Shown one piece after another: positions 9,091 through 17,735 of a DNA stretch of 64,000 nt. A program made the translations under genes and the position numbers. The notes beneath the pieces were generated by a model that was not told the origin of the DNA, did no database searches, and saw nothing but the letters and a program-made list of their open reading frames with translations. The stretch spans positions 37,771-101,770 of the forward strand of contig CAZQSB010000005.1 in the NCBI GenBank assembly GCA_964596015.1. Direction: 5' to 3'. Position 1 is the first letter of the stretch; every line of letters begins with the position of its first letter. The stretch comes from WJMD01 sp964596015. GTDB taxonomy: Bacteria; Joyebacterota; Joyebacteria; Joyebacterales; Joyebacteraceae.

Positions 9091-10092
9091 TCACGCTCCC
9101 TCCGGCTCCCGCGCCGCGGCGTCGATGTCGAGCTCCACGAAGGGTCTTCTCTCGCGGATCCGCTCGGCGCGCCCGTCCATGTAGCGCGCACACCAAGGGT
9201 CCTCGATGTTGCCGACGTCGAAGCTCCTGTGGATGAGCGCGTACAGGTCGATCTCGCGGAGCGTCATGAAGTCGGGGGCCCACCGAAGCCAGTCTGGGTC
9301 CAGGTGCGCGTGTCGCCGGTATCCCCGCAGGAAGGCCGGCAGGAAGGCGCGGGCGGTCCCCGCCGGGTCGTCCGTGTTGCAGACGCGATAGAAGAGCACC
9401 ATGGCGATATCGAAGGCGTACCAGCAGTAGATGCTGTCGTCGAAGTCGAAGAGCGTGATGCGGCCTTCGTCGTCGACCAGGAAGTTCCCGCCGTGAGCGT
9501 CCTGATGGATGAGCCCGTAGCACTCCCGGTCCCTCGGGAGGCGTCTGATCCGGTCCAGGACCTCGCGATAGGCGGCCAGGACCTCGTCGTCGTCTGGAAG
9601 GAAGCGCTCGACGTCCAGCATGACGGGGTCGTCCCACTCCGGACGCCGCCACGCAGGGTCGCCGGGCTCATAACCCGGTGAGAGCGCGTGCATGCGGCCG
9701 ATGAGCTCTCCGTATCGCTCGACCAGCGCGGGCGTCCAGCCGAGGCGGAACGGTGAGCTTCCCTCCGCGCGCACGAACCCGGTCGCGAGGAAGCGGCCCC
9801 CGCGACCGTCTTCGACCGCCTCGACCAGCCTGCCGTTTCTCGATTCGATGGCCCGAGCCACCGGGACGCCGCCGCGGTGAAGATAGTTGATCCAGTCGAC
9901 CTCGCCGTGGATGAGCTCCTCGCTCCTCCGGATGCTGTGTCCGATCCGCAGGATGAACCGCTCGCCGTCCCGGCTGAAGCGGTAGATGTAGCTCTCGAAC
10001 CCGTCGAGGAGCTCCGCGTCCTCTCCCCCGAAGCGGGCCAGGGCCTCCTCGAGGATATGGTCGCCGTAGCGCTCAGTGATGCGTTCTTCCAC
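9091..10092 (-). CDS. APH-family phosphotransferase (kinase-like)
   Basis: A 333-residue aminoglycoside-phosphotransferase-fold enzyme. The catalytic loop HQDAHGGN lies at about 196-203 and the metal-binding DFDD at about 216-219; an IYRFSRDGERFILRIG strand pair provides the nucleotide-binding N-lobe. Such stand-alone relatives phosphorylate small molecules (choline, homoserine, sugars) more often than antibiotics. The start is taken as the GTG at 10092, which overlaps the stop codon of the upstream methyltransferase (TAGTG), implying translational coupling; the longer open frame to 10233 lies inside that gene. Confidence 0.8.
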   Translation of the reverse strand: MEERITERYGDHILEEALARFGGEDAELLDGFESYIYRFSRDGERFILRIGHSIRRSEELIHGEVDWINYLHRGGVPVARAIESRNGRLVEAVEDGRGGRFLATGFVRAEGSSPFRLGWTPALVERYGELIGRMHALSPGYEPGDPAWRRPEWDDPVMLDVERFLPDDDEVLAAYREVLDRIRRLPRDRECYGLIHQDAHGGNFLVDDEGRITLFDFDDSIYCWYAFDIAMVLFYRVCNTDDPAGTARAFLPAFLRGYRRHAHLDPDWLRWAPDFMTLREIDLYALIHRSFDVGNIEDPWCARYMDGRAERIRERRPFVELDIDAAAREPEGA

Positions 10093-10832
10093 TACTCGAT
10101 GTCCTCGTCGCGGCCGTAGATCGAGATGTGGCGACCGCTTCCTGACGTGAAGGGACCCCGGTCCCACCCCGCCCAGCGCTCCCGGAGCCGCATACCCGCC
10201 GCGAGCGCCATGAGATCGAGCTCCGGCGGCCACGCGTACCTGAGCACGACGGGATAGAGCTTCACGCCGTCAGGCCCGATGACGACATGCTGATTGGATA
10301 TGGTCTGTCGCGCGCGATCGTGCTTCGTCACCTCGAGCTGTACCGAGTCGAGAGCGACCGACGTGGCCCTGACCGTCTGGCCCCGGTCGAACCTCGCGAG
10401 GTCCGGGAAAAAGACCTCCAGCAGGAAGACGCCGCCAGACTCAAGGTGCTCGGCCACCGAAGCGAAGCAGGCGAGCTGGTCCTCCTGTGTCACCTGCGCG
10501 AAGAACGTGTTGAAGACCACGTAGATGAGCCGGTAGCGGGCGTCCGTCTCGATGATCCGGAAGTCCCCTGTGAACGCCTCGATGCGGTCGCTGCCGGGCT
10601 TCGAGCGGAGCTCCTTGAGCATCGCCTCGGACGCGTCGATGCCGTGGACCTCGACGCCGCGCTCTGAGAGCGGCAGGGCCACCCGACCCGTGCCGACGCC
10701 AAGTTCGAGCGCGCGGCCGCCGCGAGCCAGTTCCTCGAGGCGGTCGATCTGCTCGTCGCTCACATCGCCGTAGAGCCCGTCGTAGGTCCCGGCGATGACG
10801 TCACCGTAGGTCGGAGGCTTGAAACCCTTCAT
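10092..10832 (-). CDS. Class I SAM-dependent methyltransferase
   Basis: A 246-residue methyltransferase with motif I ALELGVGTGRV at about 41-51, acidic strand end HGIDASEAML and a post-motif VVFNTFF segment. It is coupled by a one-base stop/start overlap to the APH-like kinase downstream, so the two probably act on the same substrate or pathway. It looks paralogous to the gene at 3487-4227. The acceptor is not predictable. Confidence 0.8.
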   Translation of the reverse strand: MKGFKPPTYGDVIAGTYDGLYGDVSDEQIDRLEELARGGRALELGVGTGRVALPLSERGVEVHGIDASEAMLKELRSKPGSDRIEAFTGDFRIIETDARYRLIYVVFNTFFAQVTQEDQLACFASVAEHLESGGVFLLEVFFPDLARFDRGQTVRATSVALDSVQLEVTKHDRARQTISNQHVVIGPDGVKLYPVVLRYAWPPELDLMALAAGMRLRERWAGWDRGPFTSGSGRHISIYGRDEDIE

Positions 10833-10865
10833 TCTCGTAGACCTTTCTCTCTGGTCTGTTCCTCT

Positions 10866-11114
10866 CTATTCGGCCCGCTCCCAGGTGTGGATGAGCGAGA
10901 GGATGACATCCACGATGAGTTCCGGGTCGTCGGAGCACATGTTGTGCGTGCAGCTCTCGGCCACGACGAACCGGGCCTGTCTCGAGCGTCCGGCGACGCG
11001 CCTGCTCTCCTGTATCCAGTCGCCCGTCATCTCCTCTGCCAGCGCCCGAAGGTCGGGGAAGCACGCCCCCGCGAACCAGCCGATGGGCGGGGGGTCGAGC
11101 AGCACGAGGCCGGT
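10866..11114 (-). pseudogene. Alpha/beta-hydrolase C-terminal remnant
   Basis: About 80 codons resemble only the end of an alpha/beta hydrolase: a strand VLLDPPPIGW, a helical cap-like segment and ESCTHNMCSDDPELIVDVI, where the His matches the catalytic His region before the last helix. The nucleophile elbow and N-terminal half are missing. The frame continues directly from the TGA stop of the DUF2164 gene upstream, without a ribosome site; the only start is GTG at 11105 inside a strand. It is best read as a deletion remnant fused out of phase with its original start, not a working gene. Confidence 0.5.
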
Positions 11115-11363
11115 TCACTTCCTCCAGTAACTGAACTCGAGCTCGAAGCACGTGGCCTCGAGGTCGGTGATGCGTTCCTGGAAGTACTTCTGCGCGTCCT
11201 TGATGGCGTCGTTGTACACGGTCGGCGCCAGCTCCTCGAGGAAGTAGTCCAGCAGAAGCCGCGACTGCAGCTCACCGCAGTCGAGCTCCAGCTTCTCCTC
11301 GAAGTAGCGCTGGATCGACGCGAGCGCCTGTCTCTTCGCCTCGTCCGAGAGCGTGATGGTCAT
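11115..11363 (-). CDS. DUF2164 family protein
   Basis: The 82-residue protein matches DUF2164 throughout: ITLSDEAKRQALASIQRYFEE, the LLLDYFLEELAPTVYNDAI helix and the closing Cys-Phe-Glu plus FSYW ending. Family members are about 80 residues, small helical cytoplasmic proteins of unknown function found in many bacteria. Length and ends are normal, so the TGA at 11115-11117 is the natural stop even though the frame after it encodes a hydrolase remnant. Confidence 0.8.
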   Translation of the reverse strand: MTITLSDEAKRQALASIQRYFEEKLELDCGELQSRLLLDYFLEELAPTVYNDAIKDAQKYFQERITDLEATCFELEFSYWRK

Positions 11364-11538
11364 GCGCGCTCCTGATTCATCGTGTCAGGGTTGGTGTCCC
11401 GGTCGGTGGCGGTGCCCCGGCAGGTAGGCTAGCACAGAGGAAAGGCCCGCGCATCCCAAAGCCGACGCGCGGCGCCGGGACCGTGACCGCGTCCATGAGA
11501 CGCCGGGACGGTCTCCGGGTTGCTCGTGATCTGAAGGG

Positions 11539-12306
11539 CTACTCATCCGGAGACGACGTGGGAGGCCGCTGTGCCTGCTCCCCGACGGCGCGGGCTGCGC
11601 GCTCGGCCGCCTCGAGGTCGCCCAGGTAGAAGTGACGAAGCGGCGACAGCCCGTCGTCGAGCTCGTAGACAAGGGGTATCCCGGTCGGGATGTTGAGCGA
11701 GGCGATCTCGTCATCGGAGATGGAATCGAGGTGCTTCACGAGCGCCCGGAGGCTGTTGCCGTGGGCGACGATGAGCACCCTGCGACCCTCAGCCACTGCC
11801 GGCGCGATGTCGTTCGTCCAGCACGGCAGGAATCGAGCGACCGTGTCCTTCAGGCTCTCCGTCAGAGGGAGCCTCGAGGGGTCGACCGATGCGTAGCGGG
11901 GATCGTGGCCCGGGAACCTGGCGTCGTCCCGCGAGAGCGCGGGCGGCGCGACGTCATAGCTCCTGCGCCAGAGCCGGACCTGCTCCTCGCCGTGCCGCTC
12001 GGCCGTCTCGGCCTTGTTGAGGCCCTGGAGGGCGCCGTAGTGCCGCTCGTTGAGCCTCCAGTCCCGCCGGACCGGGATCCACATGAGGTCCAGCTCGTCG
12101 AGCGCGATCCAGAGCGTACGAACGGCTCTCCTCAAGACCGACGTCCACGCGACGTCGAACGAGTAGCCGCCGTCCCGGAGCAGTCGGGCCGCGTTCCCGG
12201 CTTCGACCAGCCCCTGCTCGGTCAGATCGACATCGGTCCAGCCCGTGAAGCGGTTCGAGCGGTTCCATTCGCTCTCGCCATGGCGCAGGAGAACCAGGGT
12301 CTTCAT
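11539..12306 (-). CDS. gpmA: 2,3-bisphosphoglycerate-dependent phosphoglycerate mutase
   Basis: A 255-residue cofactor-dependent phosphoglycerate mutase that interconverts 3- and 2-phosphoglycerate in glycolysis and gluconeogenesis. The phosphohistidine motif LLRHGESEWN places the phospho-accepting His at residue 9; LNERHYGALQGLNKAE is the family signature, and VLIVAHGNSLR carries the second active-site His. The length is normal for the dimeric bacterial enzyme. The ATG at 12306 overlaps the stop of the PAS gene (ATGA), so the two genes are translationally coupled. Confidence 0.93.
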   Translation of the reverse strand: MKTLVLLRHGESEWNRSNRFTGWTDVDLTEQGLVEAGNAARLLRDGGYSFDVAWTSVLRRAVRTLWIALDELDLMWIPVRRDWRLNERHYGALQGLNKAETAERHGEEQVRLWRRSYDVAPPALSRDDARFPGHDPRYASVDPSRLPLTESLKDTVARFLPCWTNDIAPAVAEGRRVLIVAHGNSLRALVKHLDSISDDEIASLNIPTGIPLVYELDDGLSPLRHFYLGDLEAAERAARAVGEQAQRPPTSSPDE

Positions 12307-12671
12307 GAGTGCTCCGGTGTGTCGCCTCCGCACCACGGCCGCTCGTACCGCTCGTAGTATCCGACGACATCGCCGCTCTCGTCGCGCGCCGCCCGCATGT
12401 AGATGCGGCGTTCCGGGGACGCCGAGATGAGCCTCTCGTCCTCGCCGGCGTGGAAGGCCTCGAGCGTCTCCCGGATGATGGCGTTCGACCGCTCGTTGTG
12501 GCAGTCGAGGAGCGAGGTCCCAAGAAGAGTCCCGCCTCCCGTGTAATGCGCCACGGCGGCGGGGTTCATGTACCGGACAACGTGGTCGGTATCAGCGACG
12601 AGCACAGGCTCCTTCAGGCTCTCGAGGACCGCGAGCGCGAGCGGCCCGAGCCCCGGCTCCTGGGTGGGCAT
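12303..12671 (-). CDS. Single PAS-domain protein
   Basis: A 122-residue protein that is one PAS domain: VLESLKEPVLVADTDHVVRYMNPAA at about 15-39, a following LLGTSLLDCHN helix and the terminal ARDESGDVVGYYERYE strand. This DCHN-type PAS resembles the sensor domain of DUF438 proteins. It has no output domain, so it would act through a partner. Its stop overlaps the start of gpmA, an unusual pairing. A bound cofactor or ligand cannot be read from the sequence. Confidence 0.75.
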   Translation of the reverse strand: MPTQEPGLGPLALAVLESLKEPVLVADTDHVVRYMNPAAVAHYTGGGTLLGTSLLDCHNERSNAIIRETLEAFHAGEDERLISASPERRIYMRAARDESGDVVGYYERYERPWCGGDTPEHS

Positions 12672-12715
12672 GGAGTCTCCCTCTCGGTGTTGAGTCGCGA
12701 TTCAAAGGAGCTGGT

Positions 12716-13741
12716 CTACCCAACTTGGGAGCGTAGCTCACGGTGGGCGTCACACGCAAGCTCGTCGAACCGGCCCGAGGCGGCGTACACGACCGCGGGG
12801 CACGTGTTCCGGCAGGCGTCCCAGCTCCGGCACGACTCGCACGCGGGCGGACGCTCGCCGCGCATCCTCTGGAGAAGAGGCGAGTCCTTCCAGACGCTGA
12901 GAAGGCCCTCCCGGACATCGCCGAGCGGTTCGTGGAAGAAGCTGCAGGGCAGGACGGTTCCGTCGACGGCGACGTAGGCGGTGTCGCGGCCGCAGCCGCA
13001 CGGATAGCGGGTCACGCCGTCGGCGCGCGACCAGCGCTCGAAACCGGCGCAGTCGGGCAGATGAAGGCAGCAGAGCGTGATCGGGAGGTCTGATGAGCGG
13101 AACGCGATGAGGACATCGATCGCGTTCACGAGTTCGGCGTCCTCCGGAACGATGCGCCACATCCCGTCCTCGGTGGGTATGACGGCCTGAAGCTCGAACG
13201 AGTCCGCGCCCGCGTCGAGGGCGAAGTCGTAGACGTCCTGGAGGCCGGCGAGCATCCCGTCCATCAGCATCGACTCGACGACGACCCGCACGTGAGACCG
13301 CCTGCCGGCGAACGAGACGACGCCGCGGATGTGTTCCACGCCCTCGCGATCATCGGTCCGCCGGACCCTGACGAAAAGCTCAGGATCGAGCGTGCTCAGG
13401 GAGGCATGAAGAACGGATAGTCCGTTGTCCTCGAGCTCCCGGACCCTCTCTCTCGTCAGGGACCGGCAGTTCGTGTTGAGCTGGGTCGTGCAGCCGACGG
13501 CGGATGCGCTGCGCAGGAGGTCGATGAGCAGGGCCCACGCGAGCGTCGGCTCGCCGCCGGTGAAGGAGACCTTCCGAGGACGCACTTCCCGGATGAGGTT
13601 CGAGAGCGTCTGCCGGTCGGCATGTCGAGCGGGGCGCCCGTCCGGGCTGCCGCAGTACGCGCACCTGTACTGACAGGCCGTTGTGAGCTGGAGTTCCAGA
13701 TGGTCGGGACCGGTGAGGGTCGGCGAAGGTTGCGGTTTCAT
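12716..13741 (-). CDS. Radical SAM protein with SPASM-like C-terminus
   Basis: A 341-residue radical SAM enzyme. The [4Fe-4S]-SAM motif is CQYRCAYC (Cys 23, 27, 30), followed by the FTGGEPTLAW glycine motif. The C-terminal quarter carries a SPASM-type cysteine set (CGCGRDTAYVAVDGTVLPC, then CESCRSWDACRNTC), which binds auxiliary iron-sulfur clusters in peptide- and protein-modifying enzymes. No precursor peptide gene is evident nearby; MoaA-like or PqqE-like alternatives are possible. The start is the ATG at 13741, after an AGAGGTGG site; the open frame extends upstream to 13912 through low-complexity, probably untranslated sequence. Confidence 0.85.
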   Translation of the reverse strand: MKPQPSPTLTGPDHLELQLTTACQYRCAYCGSPDGRPARHADRQTLSNLIREVRPRKVSFTGGEPTLAWALLIDLLRSASAVGCTTQLNTNCRSLTRERVRELEDNGLSVLHASLSTLDPELFVRVRRTDDREGVEHIRGVVSFAGRRSHVRVVVESMLMDGMLAGLQDVYDFALDAGADSFELQAVIPTEDGMWRIVPEDAELVNAIDVLIAFRSSDLPITLCCLHLPDCAGFERWSRADGVTRYPCGCGRDTAYVAVDGTVLPCSFFHEPLGDVREGLLSVWKDSPLLQRMRGERPPACESCRSWDACRNTCPAVVYAASGRFDELACDAHRELRSQVG

Positions 13742-13880
13742 CACGCCACCTCTCGACGTCCACCTGCTGTCACCGTTCACTCCCGAGGGAGGCGGCCGTC
13801 GTGCGGTCGGCGTCCGGCCCCGCGGAGGAGCCACCTGGTGCGCCGCCCGGCTTGGGGGAACGGCAGAGTTGACATTGACA

Positions 13881-13909
13881 AGCATAGCATAGAGCGTGCC
13901 CTGCGCCAA
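13881..13909 (-). promoter_or_regulatory. Candidate sigma70 promoter for the radical SAM gene
   Basis: On the minus strand TTGGCG (13904-13909) and TATGCT (13881-13886) are separated by 17 bases, about 140 bases upstream of the radical SAM start. Both hexamers are imperfect. Confidence 0.4.
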
Positions 13910-13917
13910 CAACGCGA

Positions 13918-13948
13918 ACGGGGCGGGCGCCGTCGGGCCCCGCCCCGT
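13918..13948 (-). terminator. Hairpin ending the hydrogenase/Mrp operon
   Basis: A perfect 10-bp inverted repeat (13918-13927 with 13939-13948) lies 25 bases after the last gene of the operon. The following bases are only moderately T-rich (TTCGCGTTGTT), so termination may be partial. Confidence 0.5.
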
Positions 13949-13972
13949 CCTTCGTCATATCCCCGTCGACCG

Positions 13973-14596
13973 CTAGAGCAGTCCGGGCGTCACGCCCTTC
14001 CAGTCCTCCGTCAGGTAGATCTCGCGACGACAGGACGGGCACATGATGAGGTAGCTGTCCTGTCTGGAGTCGGTCTTCTCGTCGGGACGCTCGGAGGGAT
14101 CGACGGTGAGGCCGAGCCTCCGGTGCTGCGCGACCATGAGCGTAGGGTTCGCGACGGCGAGCGACCCGACCTTGTGAGCGACCCAGCGAAGCTGGTCGAC
14201 CGTGGTGACGACGTCGCCGCAGTGCTCGCACCGGACGAGGTCTTTCTCGATGACCTGCTCGGCCTGCTTGCGGTCGAAGATCGCCAGGTCGAACCTGTGG
14301 GACAGGATGATGCCCTTCTTCGTGGTGCAGTTGGCCTCACACTGTCCGCAGTAGATGCAGTTGTCGAAGTGATGAATGAGGATGCGCTTGTCGCCGTCGT
14401 CGATGACGTCGATCGTCCTCGCCGGACACACCTCCGCACACGCCCCGCACCCGATGCAGTCTTCCTCGTGCCATTCCGGGAGCCCCCGGAACGCTTCGGC
14501 CGGCTGAAGCGGCTCGAACGGGAACTTCGTGGTGTACGGGCTGCTGACCAGCGACGTCAGCGCCTCCTTGAGCTCGCGAAGCTTCGGCTTCTTCAT
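13973..14596 (-). CDS. NuoI-like 2x[4Fe-4S] ferredoxin subunit of the hydrogenase complex
   Basis: A 207-residue polyferredoxin. Two classical clusters are visible: CIGCGACAEVCPARTID and CIYCGQCEANCTTKKG, the arrangement of NuoI/EchF/MbhN, which passes electrons from the input module to the [NiFe] small subunit. The C-terminal half adds two CxxC pairs (CEHCGD and CPSCRRE), as in rubredoxin- or zinc-ribbon-like knuckles, and is longer than typical NuoI. It is the last gene of the operon, 155 bases after mrpG. It probably sits at the cytoplasmic face of the complex. Being placed last, apart from the other Nuo-like genes, is unlike the standard Mbh order. Confidence 0.8.
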   Translation of the reverse strand: MKKPKLRELKEALTSLVSSPYTTKFPFEPLQPAEAFRGLPEWHEEDCIGCGACAEVCPARTIDVIDDGDKRILIHHFDNCIYCGQCEANCTTKKGIILSHRFDLAIFDRKQAEQVIEKDLVRCEHCGDVVTTVDQLRWVAHKVGSLAVANPTLMVAQHRRLGLTVDPSERPDEKTDSRQDSYLIMCPSCRREIYLTEDWKGVTPGLL

Positions 14597-14751
14597 GTCG
14601 ATTCGTCTCCCGTTCCGTCACTCCGGGCGCGCCGCGGTCCGGCCGCGCCCCTCTCGCCCGCTCCCCTGGCGACAACGTCCCGTCGCCGGCTCCGGGAAGC
14701 AGGCATCAGGCCTCCTCAAGCGCAACAGAGGGGCCTGTCGATGTCCTCTCT

Positions 14752-15087
14752 CTACTGTCCCGTGTCCTCGTGGTACCTGTCGACGACCGAGCGCTCCCAG
14801 AGCGGGACGCCCGCGATGTGGGCGCCGCGCGCAAGGGCGTGGCTGCCGGTCGGCGAGGTCCAGAGCACGAACGTCGCCGCCAGGAGCGCCTTGATGCCCA
14901 TCGCGTTCCAGCCTGAGTGCACGAACACGCCGATGAGGATGAGGCACGTGCCCAGCGTCACGCATTTCGTCGCCGCCTGGAGCCGGTTGTAGACGTCCGG
15001 GAGCCGGAGGAGTCCGAGAGCGCCGACGAGGTCGAAGAAGACGCCGACGGAGATGAGGATGTACGCAATGATGTTCTGGCTACTCAT
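14752..15087 (-). CDS. mrpG: Mrp-type Na+/H+ antiporter subunit G
   Basis: A 111-residue membrane protein with three helices and the MnhG/MrpG signature: GVFFDLVGALGLLRLPDVYNRLQAATK and, later, SPTGSHALARGAH. MrpG is a small accessory subunit of multi-subunit cation/proton antiporters and of Mbh hydrogenases. It overlaps mrpF by 8 bases and has a strong GGAGGGGAGGGG ribosome site. Confidence 0.9.
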   Translation of the reverse strand: MSSQNIIAYILISVGVFFDLVGALGLLRLPDVYNRLQAATKCVTLGTCLILIGVFVHSGWNAMGIKALLAATFVLWTSPTGSHALARGAHIAGVPLWERSVVDRYHEDTGQ

Positions 15088-15334
15088 CGAATCCCCTCCC
15101 CTCCAGGTACTTGGCCAGCGCGAGCGTTCCGATGAACGCCAGGAGCGCCCACGCGATGGCGACGTTCAGGTAGAAGTCCTGGTCGGTCAGGAGGCCGAAG
15201 ATGCCGCATATCCCGACCACCATGACGCCGATCGTATCGATCGCCACCGCGCGGTCCGGAGGCGTCGGTCCCATCGCCACCCTGAAGAGGCACAGGAAGC
15301 AGCCGATAATGAGCAGAAGGAGAAACGTCATCAT
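15080..15334 (-). CDS. mrpF: Mrp-type antiporter subunit F
   Basis: An 84-residue, three-helix protein matching MnhF/MrpF: the first helix is followed by CLFRVAMGPTPPDRAVAIDT, the family signature, and DQDFYLNVAIAWALLAFIG forms the last helix. It overlaps mrpE and mrpG at its two ends, as usual in mrp operons. It is a structural membrane subunit of the cation-translocating arm. Confidence 0.9.
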   Translation of the reverse strand: MMTFLLLLIIGCFLCLFRVAMGPTPPDRAVAIDTIGVMVVGICGIFGLLTDQDFYLNVAIAWALLAFIGTLALAKYLEGRGFDE

Positions 15335-15837
15335 CAGTCGAAAACCCTCCTCAAGGTCGTCTCGAACCGTCCGGCGATGTCACGCGTCATCGCCTCGGTG
15401 TCCTCGAGGTCCTCGTGCACGTTGATCCAGTGGATGTAAAGCCAGTCGCCGATAACGTCGACCGTCAGCGTACCCGGCGTCAGCGTGATCGAGTTCGCGA
15501 GGAACGTCTTGGCCTCGTCGCTCTTGAGGCTCGTGCGGATCTTCACGATGCCCGGCCGGATCGGAAGGTTCGGGTGAATGACCCGGTAGAGCACGTCGAA
15601 GTTCGCGACCACGACCCAGAAGCCCAGCGAGATCATGTGCATGATCCCCCAGAACCACCGGGTCGGACTGAACAGTCGCTCGGCGCGCTGCGGCAGGAGC
15701 CCCGACAGCATCATGGCGAACAGGAGCGCGAGCAACGCCCCGACGATGACCCCTTGCCAGTCGAGAGACCAGGTCAGAAGCATCCAGAGGACGAAGATGA
15801 TAACGAGATCGAGAAGCCTTCTCTTCACCGTATCCAT
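15334..15837 (-). CDS. mrpE: Mrp-type antiporter subunit E
   Basis: A 167-residue MnhE/MrpE protein: two to three N-terminal helices (about 8-50 and 64-85) and a soluble C-terminal domain with the family motif NSITLTPGTLTVDV, followed by a YIHWINV strand. The subunit is needed for assembly of Mrp complexes. It shares its last base with the start of mrpF. Confidence 0.9.
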   Translation of the reverse strand: MDTVKRRLLDLVIIFVLWMLLTWSLDWQGVIVGALLALLFAMMLSGLLPQRAERLFSPTRWFWGIMHMISLGFWVVVANFDVLYRVIHPNLPIRPGIVKIRTSLKSDEAKTFLANSITLTPGTLTVDVIGDWLYIHWINVHEDLEDTEAMTRDIAGRFETTLRRVFD

Positions 15838-15851
15838 CGATGCTCCTTCCC

Positions 15852-17384
15852 CTACCCGAGGACCAGCTTGATGTACTCGGCGCCGTTCAGAAGAGCGTCG
15901 CGGGCCGGCTCGAGAATGCGGTACCCGATGACCGGGTAGAGAAGCCCGAACCCGACGCAGACGACGGCCAGAACAACAAGGGGAACGTACATGACCGCGG
16001 GAACCTCGCGGGCCTTCTCGACCGCGCTCTTGATCCCGCCGAAGATGACCTCACGCTGGACCTTCACGTAGTAGGCCAGCGTCACGAACGCCATGGCGAT
16101 GGCGATGCCGCCGACCGCGTAGTGACCGGCCTGGAGCGTCGCCACGATGATGACCAGCTTGCTCCAGAACCCCGAGAACGGCGGCACGCCGGCGATCGAC
16201 AGCGCCGCCAGGTTCGTGGTGGCGCCGGTGATCGGCATTCTCTCGCGGACGCCGCCGAGCTGTTTCATGTCCCTCGTGCCGGTCGCGTGCTGTATGGCGC
16301 CCGACGAGAGGAACAGGAGCGACTTGAACGCCGCGTGGTTGATGAGGTGGAAGAGTCCGCCCAGGATAGCGAGCGCGGCCAGCGAGCGGACGCCGCCGGT
16401 CGCGAGCACCCGGGCGCCGACGCCGATACCCAGCGTCACATATCCGATCTGGCCGATGGAGCTGTACGCCAGGAGGCGCTTGAAGTCCCACTGCCCAATG
16501 GCCAGGAGACCGCCGAAGACGATCGAGAGGACCGAGAACGCGATGATGCTGTTCGCGATGATGAGCGAACTCGGAAGGTCGGGCGAGAACCCGAACACGT
16601 GGAAGAAGACGCGGCACATGGCGTAGACGCCGAGGCTCTTGATGACCACGCCCGAGAGCATCGCCGAGATGGGCGCCGGCGCCGAAGGGTGCGCGTCCGG
16701 GAGCCACGCGTGGAACGGGACGAGCGCTGCCTTCAGAGAGAAGCCCATCAGGAACATGGCGGCGGCCAGAAGGAGCGCGGGGTTCGCGTTCCCTCCGAAC
16801 CGGACGGAGATCTCGCGCGCCGCGTCCGCCATGTTGAGCGTCCCGGTGACGGCGTAGACCGTGCCGACGGCGAAAAGGATCATGACCGAGGCGACGCTTC
16901 CGAGGATCAGGTACTTGAACCCGGCTTCCAGCTCGTCCGCGTCGGTGCCGAACGCGACGAGCGCGTACGACGCGATGGAGGCGACCTCGAGGAAGACGAA
17001 CAGGTTGAAGAGGTCGCCAGAGAGCACGACCCCGTTCATCCCCGCCACCATCAGCATGAAGAGCGAGTAGTACTTCGGGAGGCCCGTGTACACCCGCATG
17101 TACTTCAGCGAGAAGAGCACGGCGAGGAAGCCCACCACGTTGATGGCGATGAGCAGGAGAACGGACAGCCCGTCCGACACCATCGCGATGCCGACGGGCG
17201 GAGCCCAACCACCCATGTGGTGAACGACCGCGGGAGTCCCGATCGACATGATCGACATGATGGCGAGGATCGCCGTTCCTCCGGTGGAGAGGACCTCGCC
17301 GCTCGTCTTCCACCATCTCGCCAGGAGCGGGATGAGGAAGGCCATGCCGAGCGGGATCGCAACAAACAGCGGCACCAGGTTCAT
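15852..17384 (-). CDS. mrpD: MrpD/NuoM-like proton/cation channel subunit
   Basis: A 510-residue, about 14-helix antiporter-like subunit. Signature segments include LFNLFVFLEVASIASYALVAFG (helix with the conserved Glu), KAALVPFHAWLPDAHPSAPAPISA and KRLLAYSSIGQIGYV. It is the NuoM/N-type pump module of the complex. It lies between mrpC and mrpE. The second large antiporter-like subunit of the operon is at 18835-20736. Confidence 0.92.
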   Translation of the reverse strand: MNLVPLFVAIPLGMAFLIPLLARWWKTSGEVLSTGGTAILAIMSIMSIGTPAVVHHMGGWAPPVGIAMVSDGLSVLLLIAINVVGFLAVLFSLKYMRVYTGLPKYYSLFMLMVAGMNGVVLSGDLFNLFVFLEVASIASYALVAFGTDADELEAGFKYLILGSVASVMILFAVGTVYAVTGTLNMADAAREISVRFGGNANPALLLAAAMFLMGFSLKAALVPFHAWLPDAHPSAPAPISAMLSGVVIKSLGVYAMCRVFFHVFGFSPDLPSSLIIANSIIAFSVLSIVFGGLLAIGQWDFKRLLAYSSIGQIGYVTLGIGVGARVLATGGVRSLAALAILGGLFHLINHAAFKSLLFLSSGAIQHATGTRDMKQLGGVRERMPITGATTNLAALSIAGVPPFSGFWSKLVIIVATLQAGHYAVGGIAIAMAFVTLAYYVKVQREVIFGGIKSAVEKAREVPAVMYVPLVVLAVVCVGFGLLYPVIGYRILEPARDALLNGAEYIKLVLG

Positions 17385-17387
17385 CGG

Positions 17388-17735
17388 TTATCCCCTCAGC
17401 TTGCTGATCGCGGACATGTCAAACGTGCCGTGCTTCTCGTAGAGCCGCACGCACATCGAGACCATGAGGGCGAGAACGCCCAGTCCGATGACGATCGATG
17501 TGAGAACGAGCGCCTGCGGAAGCGGGTCGACGAACCGCTCGAGAACGCCCGGTGCCATGCCGGGCTCCACTATAGGCGCCACCCCGCCCGTCTTGTACCC
17601 GATGACGATGATGTAGAGGTTCACGGCGTAGTCCATGATGACGATGCCGAGGACCTTCTTGACGATGTTCTTCTTGGCGACGAGGCAGTAGAGCCCCATC
17701 GTCATGAGAACCAGACACAGGAAGTAGACCATCAT
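17388..17735 (-). CDS. mrpC: MrpC/NuoK-like subunit
   Basis: A 115-residue, three-helix MrpC/NuoK homologue. Recognisable are the first helix, then KKNIVKKVLGIVIMDYAVNLYIIVIGY, and DPLPQALVLTSIVIGLGVLALMVS with the conserved DPLPQALVLTAIVI motif of MrpC. The motif placement identifies it as MrpC rather than NuoK. It overlaps mrpB by four bases (ATGA). Confidence 0.92.
   Translation of the reverse strand: MMVYFLCLVLMTMGLYCLVAKKNIVKKVLGIVIMDYAVNLYIIVIGYKTGGVAPIVEPGMAPGVLERFVDPLPQALVLTSIVIGLGVLALMVSMCVRLYEKHGTFDMSAISKLRG

Noticed and set aside
11115..11117. TGA between DUF2164 and the hydrolase remnant as a selenocysteine codon
   Set aside because: DUF2164 proteins normally end here, and the residues after TGA belong to an unrelated fold; no SECIS-like hairpin was noticed.
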